Source of the DNA: an uncultured Phycisphaerales bacterium
GTDB taxonomy: Bacteria; Planctomycetota; Phycisphaerae; Phycisphaerales; SM1A02
Reading direction: 5' to 3'
Assembly: GCA_946886375.1 (NCBI GenBank)
Contig: CAMPIL010000185.1
Coordinates: forward strand, 1-7,172
Length of the DNA: 7,172 nt
The position numbers were made by a program, and so were the translations under genes. Positions within the stretch are counted from its first letter, which is position 1. The number at the start of each line of letters is the position of its first letter. The notes beneath the pieces were generated by a model, which ran no database searches, was not told where the DNA came from, and saw nothing but the letters and a program-made list of their open reading frames with translations. Of this stretch, positions 1 through 6,124 are shown piece by piece.

Positions 1-139
1 TTCCGTTCACATCGCGGAACGCCGTCTCCGGAGCCAATTGCAGCGAAAGCCGCTGCCCGCCGCAGCCCGGCAGGGCGGCCCATATCGACAGGGCAATCCA
101 AACCAGCGGCCGGTAGGTGTGAATCTGCTGCGTCCGCAC
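1..139 (-). CDS. 5' end of a lipoprotein gene, cut by the window edge
   Basis: Starting at a GTG at 137-139, the minus strand encodes 46 codons that run off the left edge. The N-terminus has the layout of a bacterial lipoprotein signal peptide: a short polar segment with an arginine at residue 2 and another at residue 10, a hydrophobic core (LVWIALSIWAAL, residues 12-23), and a lipobox LPGC with the cysteine at residue 26, followed by GG. The expected product is anchored to a membrane by a lipidated cysteine after signal peptidase II cleavage. The mature part seen here (about 20 residues) is too short to assign a family. No clear Shine-Dalgarno sequence precedes the GTG. Another in-frame GTG at 170-172 would add 11 residues, but the shorter start gives the more typical signal peptide. 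The gene diverges from the membrane protein gene at 234, so the two share a 94-bp control region. Confidence 0.6.
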   Translation of the reverse strand, partial: MRTQQIHTYRPLVWIALSIWAALPGCGGQRLSLQLAPETAFRDVNG

Positions 140-157
140 GCTTCGAGTATACCGCAG

Positions 158-219
158 GGTGCCAAAACCCACTGGAATAGCCCGAAAAACGGGATGTGAA
201 AGTCTGGCGGTGCCAAGAC
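158..219. repeat. Direct repeat pair in the divergent intergenic region
   Basis: The 11-mer GGTGCCAAAAC at 158-168 recurs as GGTGCCAAGAC at 209-219. Ten of 11 bases match, in the same orientation, with starts 51 bp apart. Both copies lie between the divergent starts at 139 and 234, where paired sites could bind a regulator shared by both genes. The match is short and may be chance. Confidence 0.25.
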
Positions 220-233
220 GAATAACCACGATT

Positions 234-1196
234 ATGCGCCGCAGATATCAACAACTTGCATCGGTGATCAGACCGCTTCTTGCCCACGCGCCACGCTACG
301 CGATTGCGGGGGCATGGTTCTTCGCCATCGCCAGTCTGATTCCATTGCTCTGGCTGATGCTCGAAGGGCCGAGCGAGACGGGCACGTCGCAGGTTTTTGG
401 CACAAACATCAATGCCGCCGAACACTCGGTCTGGGGTCTGACCTACTCCGGGACTGCCGGCACGCTGCTCTTGTGGATGGAAATCTTTGCCGTGATTGCG
501 GCGAATGTGATGACGCTGCTGCCGCACCGGTTTGGCGGGGTGCTGCCACAGACGCTGACACGCTTGCGCCGCATCGGCCATGGTTATCTCACCGGTTGGG
601 CGGGATTGTGGATGTTGGGTGCGATGCACATGGCTTCAATCAGCCCGGGCTTCTGGACTCTGCAGGCGATTTTCCTGAGTGCGCTGTTTGCCTGCACCGT
701 GTACCGGGCGTTTCGGGAGTGGCCGTCCAATGCACCATCACCCACTGAAACGGTGGCCGTCGCGCCGGCATTGCCGCTGCCGCACGCGGATGATGCCGGC
801 CCCATCAAGCATCGCGATCCATTCACCGATATCGATGACGTATCTCGTTTCATGCTGCACCGAAGCGCCCTGCGGCGGTCAAGCCGGCCGGCAGGAGTGC
901 ATCGCGACGATAATGGTCTCGCATGGACTACCCCGCACTGCGTAACGGCCGACCCCTTGCGGGATGAGTATGGCGAGAAAGTGCGCGCTGCGGGTTCGCG
1001 GGCAATCGACGCGTTCCGCTATGCAATCACCTTCGCGTTTGTGCAGGGAAAACGGCTGGTCGTCACAGCCTCGAACGCGGTCAGTCAGAAGGTGCGCTCA
1101 GCGCGAGTTCGCGTTGACCACCCACGGCAACCGGTCGAGATCGACGTTGCCGCCGCTGAGAATCACACCGATGCGCTTCGCATCCGACGCGCCTGA
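234..1196 (+). CDS. Unrecognised four-helix membrane protein with a long polar C-terminal tail
   Basis: This is a 320-residue protein that I do not recognise. The ATG at 234 gives a basic N-terminus (MRRRYQQ) followed by four probable membrane segments at about residues 22-43, 72-95, 117-133 and 140-158. From about residue 160 onward the sequence is polar and rich in Pro, Ala, Arg and Asp, with no motif I can name; it is probably a cytoplasmic tail if both ends face inward. A GTG at 159 would add 25 residues without any signal-like character, so I prefer 234. Neither start has a good Shine-Dalgarno sequence. The last 99 bp overlap the 3' end of the convergent PLP-enzyme gene. The Arg-rich final 30 or so residues there may be constrained by the opposite gene rather than by this protein. 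The frame is open throughout and the hydrophobic segments are coherent, which supports a real gene. Confidence 0.72.
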   Translation: MRRRYQQLASVIRPLLAHAPRYAIAGAWFFAIASLIPLLWLMLEGPSETGTSQVFGTNINAAEHSVWGLTYSGTAGTLLLWMEIFAVIAANVMTLLPHRFGGVLPQTLTRLRRIGHGYLTGWAGLWMLGAMHMASISPGFWTLQAIFLSALFACTVYRAFREWPSNAPSPTETVAVAPALPLPHADDAGPIKHRDPFTDIDDVSRFMLHRSALRRSSRPAGVHRDDNGLAWTTPHCVTADPLRDEYGEKVRAAGSRAIDAFRYAITFAFVQGKRLVVTASNAVSQKVRSARVRVDHPRQPVEIDVAAAENHTDALRIRRA

Positions 1197-2090
1197 TTTG
1201 AACTCCTCCGACAGCGCCACGGCCACCGCGACGGCCGAACTGGGTTCGATGATGATCTTCATGCGCTCCCACACCAGCCGCATCGCCGCGACAATTTCGT
1301 CTTCGCTGACCGTGATGATCCGCTCAACGTGATCGCGGATGATCGCCCAGGTCAATTCACCCAGGCTCGTCAGCAAGCCGTCGGCAATTGTCTTGGGATT
1401 GCTCTGCGGGATGATTCTGCCCGCAGCAAGCGATTGTGCTGCGTCATCAGCGCCTTTGGGCTCGGCCCCGATGATTCGAATGTCCGGCATCATCCCCTTT
1501 GATGCGATGCATGTGCCCGACATCAAGCCCCCGCCGCCCACCGGTGCGATGATGATGTCCAAGTCAGCGACTTCTTCCATCAGCTCAAGCGCGGCGGTCC
1601 CTTGCCCGGCAATGATGTCGGGATGGTTGTACGGCGGGATGAGCGTCGCGCCGGTTTCATCGGCGATCTTTTGCGCCGTGCCTTCGCGCGAAGCAGTGTT
1701 GGGTTCACACAGGTAAATCTTCGCTCCGTACCCTTCCACCGCGCGAATTTTCACTGCACTGGAGTTCCTCGGCATGACGATGTGGGCTGCGATACTGCGG
1801 AGTTTCGCAGCCAGCGCCACGGCCTGTGCGTGGTTGCCCGAACTGTGCGTGACCACGCCGCGCGCAGCAACTTCCGGCGACAACTTCATGATCGCATTGC
1901 ACGCCCCGCGGAACTTGAACGCGCCGACTTTCTGGAACATCTCGCACTTGAAGAACAAGTCCCGCCCCGCGATTTGATCGAGCGTCTTCGACGTCATCAC
2001 CGGCGTGCGATGGGCATAGGGCGCAATGCGCGCTGCGGCTTCGCGAATGCGTACGATTGTCATGTCCCCGATGTCCAATTGTTGGTTCAT
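1098..2090 (-). CDS. Serine racemase / serine-threonine dehydratase-like PLP enzyme
   Basis: This is a 330-aa fold-type II PLP enzyme of the serine racemase and threonine/serine dehydratase family. It is expected to interconvert L- and D-serine and/or deaminate serine or threonine in the cytoplasm. Visible elements in order are the Schiff-base lysine K59 in KVGAFKFRGA, the PLP-phosphate and substrate loop THSSGNHAQA (81-90), the glycine loop PVGGGGLMSG (183-192), a metal-site pattern E210-x3-A214-x-D216, VWERMK followed by IEPSSAV (273-287), and LSGGNVDL (311-318). Serine follows serine in SSGNH; biosynthetic threonine dehydratases (IlvA, TdcB) have SAGNH there. In serine racemase this second serine (S84) is the second catalytic base. 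There is no C-terminal ACT regulatory domain. The start is the ATG at 2088-2090, preceded by GAGG at 5-nt spacing; the upstream in-frame TTG at 2240 adds 50 unrelated residues. Family assignment is secure; racemase versus dehydratase is inferred from residues. Confidence 0.9.
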   Translation of the reverse strand: MNQQLDIGDMTIVRIREAAARIAPYAHRTPVMTSKTLDQIAGRDLFFKCEMFQKVGAFKFRGACNAIMKLSPEVAARGVVTHSSGNHAQAVALAAKLRSIAAHIVMPRNSSAVKIRAVEGYGAKIYLCEPNTASREGTAQKIADETGATLIPPYNHPDIIAGQGTAALELMEEVADLDIIIAPVGGGGLMSGTCIASKGMMPDIRIIGAEPKGADDAAQSLAAGRIIPQSNPKTIADGLLTSLGELTWAIIRDHVERIITVSEDEIVAAMRLVWERMKIIIEPSSAVAVAVALSEEFKSGASDAKRIGVILSGGNVDLDRLPWVVNANSR

Positions 2091-2095
2091 GGATG

Positions 2096-2100
2096 CCTCA
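2096..2100 (-). promoter_or_regulatory. Ribosome binding site for the serine racemase-like gene
   Basis: TGAGG on the minus strand lies 5 nt before the ATG at 2088-2090. It supports this start over the in-frame upstream TTG. Confidence 0.6.
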
Positions 2101-2151
2101 TGCGACAGGTAGAAGAATACCCAAGCGAGACCCCACGGGCAGACATGGTTG

Positions 2152-2165
2152 GCATCATTTGATGC
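2152..2165. repeat. Near-perfect 14-bp palindrome upstream of the PLP-enzyme gene
   Basis: GCATCA and TGATGC are separated by TT. The element lies 62-75 bp upstream of the ATG at 2090, where an operator could sit. No matching second copy was found nearby. Its function is unproven. Confidence 0.25.
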
Positions 2166-2193
2166 GCTGGTACTCATTTTCGGTCTGCTGTCA

Positions 2194-2463
2194 CGTGCGG
2201 ATGCGCCATGTACTTGGCGGGTGCCCTGCGTGGAATTCAATGTTTGGTGGCGCGAGCGAGGTTATTTTTTCGCTGGGTGTTTTGGACAAAGACACCATAG
2301 GAAAATGCTTCGAGCACTTGGTACACCCTTGCAAACCAGTGAGCGAGTTCAGGTCATCTCCGGCTGCTTGAAGGACAAGCTTGGAGCGGTCGAGTTTTCT
2401 GGATAGGGTGGCGCAACGGCTGTTTACGTGAAGATGGACGACACTCCAGATGACGAGGTAGTC
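2194..2463 (-). pseudogene. Start-less 90-codon open frame, possible gene remnant
   Basis: Between an in-frame TAG (2464-2466) and TGA (2191-2193), the minus strand reads 90 sense codons without interruption. No ATG, GTG or TTG occurs in the first 40 codons; the first candidate is a TTG at codon 44 and the first ATG is codon 56. The translation looks like protein rather than noise: a basic and hydrophobic stretch RKLDRSKLVLQAAGDDL (residues 22-38), then GCTKCSKHFP (46-55) with a CxxC pair like half of a zinc ribbon, then SLSKTPSEKI (58-67). Codon third positions appear less GC-biased than in the neighbours. It could be a decayed or truncated gene, an exon-like fragment acquired from elsewhere, or a chance open frame; the complementary plus frame is also open for 86 codons (2149-2406). 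I recognise no family with certainty. Confidence 0.3.
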
Positions 2464-2490
2464 CTATTCCGTTGGAGTCACCTTCGCAGA

Positions 2491-2507
2491 GTGTGAACGC
2501 GTCACAC
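2491..2507. repeat. Inverted repeat containing the dapL stop codon
   Basis: GTGTGA and TCACAC form a perfect 6-bp stem around ACGCG. The minus-strand TGA stop of dapL (2502-2504) lies in one arm. No T-run follows on the minus strand, so this is not a standard intrinsic terminator. A small 3'-end stabilising hairpin is possible. Confidence 0.35.
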
Positions 2508-3755
2508 CACCTGCAAACTCATCGCCTTCATTCGCTTCACCACTTCCAGCACGTTCTCGCGGCTGTTGAACGCGGAGATTCTGAAATAGCCTTCGCCTTG
2601 GCTTCCAAATCCCACGCCGGGGGTGATCACGACGTTGGCGACTTCCAGCATGCGGTCGAACATCTGCCATGACGACAAGTCGTCGGGGCAGGCGACCCAG
2701 ACGTACGGCGCGTTGGCTCCGCCGTATACGTCCAGCCCCATCGCTTCGCAGCCTTCGCGCAGAATCTTCGCGTTGCCCATGTAGTGATCGATGAGCGCCT
2801 GCACCTGCTTTTTGCCTTCGGGCGAGTACAGCGCCTCGGCCGCGCGCTGCACGGGGTAACTCACGCCGTTGGACTTGGTGCTCCACCGCCGCGACCACAA
2901 GCCGTGAAGCGGAACCTTCTTGCCCTCCGTGGTCGATCCCATCAATTCCTTTGGACAGACGGTGTACCCGCATCGAACGCCGGTGAATCCGCCGTTCTTG
3001 GAGAAGGAGTGAAACTCGATTGCGCACTTCCGCGCGCCCTCGAATTCATAAATCGATCGCGGCAGTCTGGGATCGCGGATGTACGCCTCGTACGCGACGT
3101 CGTACAGAATGATGGCGTCGTTGGCCAGCGCGCACTTCACCCACGCGGCGAGTTGCTCGCGGCTGATCATCGCCCCCGTCGGATTGTTCGGATAGCACAG
3201 GTAGATGACATCAAGCCTGGTCGTGGGAATCTCCGGCACAAAGCCGTTCGCCGCCGTGCCAGGCAGATACACCAGGCCCGCGTACGCACCGTTTGCATCA
3301 ACCGGGCCGGTGTGGCCTGCCATCACGTTGGAATCGACGTACACCGGATACACCGGATCGGTGATGCCGATGCGGTTCTTGTTTCCCTCGGCAAGAATGT
3401 CCAGAATCGCGCCGCAGTCGCCCTTGGAACCGTCGGACAGGAAAATTTCATCGGCATCGATCTTCAGACCTCGATCGTGAAAATCGTTCTTCGCAATCGC
3501 GTTGCGGATGAAGTCGTAGCCGGTGGGCGGCGGGTAGCCGTGAAATGTTTCGCGATGTCCAAGTTCATCCACCGCCTTGTGCATGGCGGCGATGGCCGCG
3601 GCGGGAAGCGGTTCAGTCACATCGCCGATGCCGCAGCGGATGATCCGCCTGGCTTTTTCCGGGTTCGCCTTGGCAAAGGCTTCAACGCGCCGGGCGATTT
3701 CGGGGAAGAGATACCCACCCTGCAATTTGAGGTAGTGTTCGTTGATCAAGGCCAT
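2502..3755 (-). CDS. dapL: LL-diaminopimelate aminotransferase (DapL)
   Basis: This is a 417-aa fold-type I PLP aminotransferase, the usual length for DapL (about 410). DapL converts tetrahydrodipicolinate directly to LL-diaminopimelate using glutamate, bypassing the succinylated or acetylated DapD/C/E steps. The product feeds lysine and meso-DAP for peptidoglycan. The N-terminus [20 protein letters not shown] is characteristic of DapL. Other marks are GDVTEPLP (44-51), SDGSKGD (107-113), CYPNNPTG (187-194), D219 that would contact the PLP nitrogen, the Schiff-base lysine K253 in [11 protein letters not shown], the DapL-type segment [18 protein letters not shown] (286-303), and R392 in FRISAF for the substrate carboxylate. 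The ATG at 3753-3755 fits the family start; an in-frame TTG at 3794 would add 13 residues. No Shine-Dalgarno sequence is evident. The gene lies 72 bp downstream of the 302-aa exported protein gene, so co-transcription is possible. Confidence 0.95.
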   Translation of the reverse strand: MALINEHYLKLQGGYLFPEIARRVEAFAKANPEKARRIIRCGIGDVTEPLPAAAIAAMHKAVDELGHRETFHGYPPPTGYDFIRNAIAKNDFHDRGLKIDADEIFLSDGSKGDCGAILDILAEGNKNRIGITDPVYPVYVDSNVMAGHTGPVDANGAYAGLVYLPGTAANGFVPEIPTTRLDVIYLCYPNNPTGAMISREQLAAWVKCALANDAIILYDVAYEAYIRDPRLPRSIYEFEGARKCAIEFHSFSKNGGFTGVRCGYTVCPKELMGSTTEGKKVPLHGLWSRRWSTKSNGVSYPVQRAAEALYSPEGKKQVQALIDHYMGNAKILREGCEAMGLDVYGGANAPYVWVACPDDLSSWQMFDRMLEVANVVITPGVGFGSQGEGYFRISAFNSRENVLEVVKRMKAMSLQVV

Positions 3756-3827
3756 GGGGCCATGATATGCGCTATTCGCTCGCGCGAGGGGCAAGACACC
3801 GGCGATTCAAAGACCTGCTCTCTTTGG

Positions 3828-4736
3828 TTACGGCCGGCCTCCAACCGCGAGCGTTGCCGTTGTCAGTCCCCACTCTTCGCCAGCGCGCAGATCTATCTGG
3901 ATCTCGTTGGGGGACTTCCACTGCATCTTCTCCACGGCAATCTTGACCCTGCCATGGCGATCCGGCTTGGCTGTCCCCGCGTTCAACTGCTGCAGCGTCA
4001 ACGGGGTCACCGTGGTTTGAACAAGCAGTTCGTCGCCCGCTTCCGGAATGCTGGCATCGGCCAGGAGACCGCCAATCAGTGCACGCGAGGCGTCCACAAG
4101 GACCAGCCGATAGCGATCCGAGTCAGTCCACTTCGCGAGAAAGACAAACTTCGTCCCGGTCTGATTCCAGACAAACGGCGAAAGGACGGCGACTTGATCG
4201 TCCAATGTCTGCGGTGTTTCCGACTTGCTTGGATAGACAATGGTCGGCTCGGCTTTCCGAGCCACATTCAGCAGGCAAACGACCGCAGAGTGCGTCGCCG
4301 GAATGGTCTGTTGAACCGGGTTTCGAAACGCGATGAGACCGTTCGCTGGCGACGGGGCGGGATTCAAGCAAGTCCAGGTCCGCTCAATGGACAGGTTGGG
4401 CGAGAGCGTCAATGCATGGATCACACTGTCGCGATAGCGATCACCCACGATCGCCATGCGCTCGTTGTGAACGATGAATTGCAGATCGTCGGGAGCATTG
4501 CAGCGCAGTTCGGAATCCAGGAGGACCGACTGGATCGTCGGTTGCCCCTGATCGGTCAGACGCACAACCAGCTGATGTTCGCCAGTCTGGGCGTTCTGGG
4601 TGCGGTCAACGACGGCCTGCTTGGAATTCTGCGTCCATACCACCACTGGGAATTGCCGCGTCGAATGCGCGAAAATCGCGCCCGCGATCATGCAGAGGCA
4701 AAGCAGACCGAAACGCAGCATGCTGAAAGGTGTCAT
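3828..4736 (-). CDS. Exported protein of unknown function, possibly a partial beta-propeller
   Basis: This is a 302-aa protein that I do not recognise as a named family. An N-terminal signal peptide is clear: a hydrophobic core at residues 7-22 and a likely signal peptidase I site after A23 (AIFA|HS), so the product is probably periplasmic or secreted. The mature part is rich in short alternating hydrophobic stretches typical of beta structure. The segment FVWNQTGTKFVFLAKW (188-203) resembles the WSPDGKKIAF-type blade motif of TolB/PD40 beta-propellers, and a weaker similar pattern occurs around residues 30-45. A full propeller would normally be longer, so it may be an incomplete or divergent one. 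AGGAG lies 9 nt before the ATG, a good ribosome binding site. The start is 21 bp after the stop of the cysteine-rich 3D-domain gene, which implies co-transcription and perhaps a joint role outside the cytoplasm. Real gene: confident; function: unknown. Confidence 0.82.
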   Translation of the reverse strand: MTPFSMLRFGLLCLCMIAGAIFAHSTRQFPVVVWTQNSKQAVVDRTQNAQTGEHQLVVRLTDQGQPTIQSVLLDSELRCNAPDDLQFIVHNERMAIVGDRYRDSVIHALTLSPNLSIERTWTCLNPAPSPANGLIAFRNPVQQTIPATHSAVVCLLNVARKAEPTIVYPSKSETPQTLDDQVAVLSPFVWNQTGTKFVFLAKWTDSDRYRLVLVDASRALIGGLLADASIPEAGDELLVQTTVTPLTLQQLNAGTAKPDRHGRVKIAVEKMQWKSPNEIQIDLRAGEEWGLTTATLAVGGRP

Positions 4737-4745
4737 CGGCGGTTT

Positions 4746-4750
4746 CTCCT
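4746..4750 (-). promoter_or_regulatory. Ribosome binding site for the 302-aa exported protein
   Basis: AGGAG on the minus strand lies 9 nt before the ATG at 4734-4736, inside the 21-bp gap after the upstream gene. This supports translation from a shared transcript. Confidence 0.7.
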
Positions 4751-4757
4751 GACAAGA

Positions 4758-6116
4758 TCAGTCGAGCAATTTGATGGTGGGAACCTTGCCTTGAACAAAG
4801 TCTGAATTCAACTTGCAATCGCCGTTGGTGGTGAAGTTATCAATCTGCTTCTTGCCGTTGCACCCAGGACAGCGGTCGGTCACGGTTTTCGTGGCTGAAC
4901 TCGCGCCGGGATTGATGCAGATACGGTCGCCGCAATCCAATGGCGCATCATCGCCAACCGCGACGGTGGAATTATCTACAGTGGAACCGCTGCACGATGG
5001 ATTGATGGTGACGTTCTCACGAAACACGCTCTTACCCTGGCACGAGGCAGGCGGCGGGAAGCCGTGGGTCTGACAAAATCCCTCAATCTGGATTTTGCCA
5101 TGAGAGAGGGAAATGCCGCTCCCGTTCTCAAGCACTTCATCAAGAAATTTCTTGTGCAGCACATCGCTTGAATACGCGCATGCACCAGTTGTGATGCACA
5201 CGTCTTTGTTCGGCCCGCCGCAATTCGGATGACTTTCATCGGGCGTGTTGTATTGGCTATGTCGATACTCGCCAAGGTATTGGAACCGAACCTGCTGCTC
5301 CTTAACGCACGGAGTCTGTCCAGCAATGATCCATGTCACTCGAACCTTGTCGACAATCGTGCCGGCAGGCATGCTCTTGAATTTGAAGGTGTCAGTGTAC
5401 GTGCCTCCTGTGCGCGAGAGATTCTGGAGCACGATGGGCGATCCGGTCGTGGGCACGAGTTCCAATTTGAAAGTGCCGGCTTGCCCATCCGGAGAAACCT
5501 GGGTGCGAATGGCGTCGCCGCACACATTGGCTTCGAGAATCTCGGCGCAACTTGGCCCGCCGATGGTGATTCCGTAGTCGGAAAGCCCGCCGGCATCACC
5601 CGTTACGAAGATCGTGCCCGGTTCAAACCCATCGCACGCCGCGCCCTCCCAGACGGTCAAACTTACAAATTTCGGACCCGAGATGGCAGGCCCGGTGGGC
5701 GTGCACGAGGCATCGAGCATTTGAAATTCCACGCCCGACTTGATGAACAATCCGTCCAGCGTGCCCGTGCCCAAGGGCGCAAGACTGCACTCAGTGGCGG
5801 TGGTGGCGCCCGGCGGCAACTTGAAATAACGATTGGTGCCGTAGCATGGATTATCCACCCTGTCGTACCAGCATTCTTCACATCCCACCTGACAAGGCGA
5901 CAGGCAAATGGTGGCTCGCAATATATAGTCGGAGGTAGCCAGCACCCAATCCGGATCACTCGCGCTGGTTTCAACCAGAGTGCTTCCCACCAATGCGGCT
6001 GCGTCCGTCCCGCCTGAGCTGCGCGGCGTAGGCTCGTGTTGAATCGGCGCGCCGGAAAGTCCGATCGCACTGATCAGCAGAATTGCTCCGCATCCCATCC
6101 ACTGTAGTTTTGTCAT
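4758..6116 (-). CDS. Cysteine-rich exported protein with C-terminal 3D (double-psi barrel-like) domain
   Basis: This is a 452-aa exported protein. Residues 1-23 form a signal peptide (hydrophobic core about 7-21, likely cleavage near SGA|P). The mature protein has 22 cysteines, probably in disulfides. The order appears to be a Cys-rich N-terminal region (about 65-200), a beta-sandwich-like region (about 205-282, with KVRVTWIIAG), a YRHSQYNTP link (284-292), and a C-terminal part resembling the 3D (Asp-Asp-Asp) domain. Within the last part, FLDEVLENGSG (324-334), STVAVGDDAPL (383-393), CGDRICI (395-401), TDRCPGC (413-419) and QIDNF (424-428) follow the 3D order; D414 and D426 are the best-preserved aspartates. 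In MltA the 3D domain supplies the catalytic aspartate of a lytic transglycosylase; here the rest of MltA is absent, so peptidoglycan cleavage is only a possibility. The ATG at 6114-6116 has GGAG 9 nt upstream; the in-frame ATG at 6131 has none. It heads a run with the 302-aa gene and dapL. Confidence 0.85.
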   Translation of the reverse strand: MTKLQWMGCGAILLISAIGLSGAPIQHEPTPRSSGGTDAAALVGSTLVETSASDPDWVLATSDYILRATICLSPCQVGCEECWYDRVDNPCYGTNRYFKLPPGATTATECSLAPLGTGTLDGLFIKSGVEFQMLDASCTPTGPAISGPKFVSLTVWEGAACDGFEPGTIFVTGDAGGLSDYGITIGGPSCAEILEANVCGDAIRTQVSPDGQAGTFKLELVPTTGSPIVLQNLSRTGGTYTDTFKFKSMPAGTIVDKVRVTWIIAGQTPCVKEQQVRFQYLGEYRHSQYNTPDESHPNCGGPNKDVCITTGACAYSSDVLHKKFLDEVLENGSGISLSHGKIQIEGFCQTHGFPPPASCQGKSVFRENVTINPSCSGSTVDNSTVAVGDDAPLDCGDRICINPGASSATKTVTDRCPGCNGKKQIDNFTTNGDCKLNSDFVQGKVPTIKLLD

Positions 6117-6124
6117 GTGTGCCG

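Larger units (their letters stand above)
2091..2501. other. 411-bp stretch between dapL and the PLP-enzyme gene
   Basis: No gene with a normal start can be supported here. The stretch holds the ribosome binding site of the PLP-enzyme gene at its left end, a 14-bp near-palindrome at 2152-2165, a start-less 90-codon minus-strand frame (2194-2463), and an inverted repeat at its right end that includes the dapL stop codon. I found no hairpin followed by a T-run that would mark an intrinsic terminator, and no convincing promoter with both boxes. The length makes it unlikely that dapL and the PLP-enzyme gene are tightly coupled, although both are on the minus strand. Confidence 0.6.

Noticed and set aside
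152..167. Possible sigma54 promoter (TGGCAC on the minus strand)
   Set aside because: The downstream TTGC element expected at the fixed distance is missing.
2149..2406. An 85-codon plus-strand frame starting with TTG in the 411-bp gap
   Set aside because: TTG start without a ribosome binding site. It pairs codon for codon with the minus-strand frame at 2194-2463, whose translation looks more protein-like.
2492..2506. CRP-like site TGTGA...TCACA
   Set aside because: The spacer is 5 bp rather than the 6 bp of CRP sites, and the element lies at the end of dapL, far from any start codon.
2464..3027. A 187-codon minus-strand frame overlapping the end of dapL
   Set aside because: It is the same strand as dapL in a shifted frame and Arg-rich throughout, a typical shadow of a GC-rich gene.
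3779..3788. Perfect palindrome CTCGCGCGAG between the 302-aa gene and dapL
   Set aside because: A 10-bp GC-only-core palindrome is common in DNA of this composition. There is no T-run for a terminator and no second copy to suggest an operator.
2784..4805. A 673-codon plus-strand open frame antisense to dapL and the 302-aa gene
   Set aside because: Both minus-strand genes are supported by family motifs or a signal peptide and ribosome binding site. The plus-strand translation is Arg/His-rich with no recognisable domain, and its length can arise from codon bias of the genes opposite.
5229..6017. A 262-codon plus-strand open frame antisense to the 3D-domain gene
   Set aside because: It lies wholly inside the minus-strand gene with its signal peptide and 3D motifs; the translation is Arg/Gly-rich and shows no domain.
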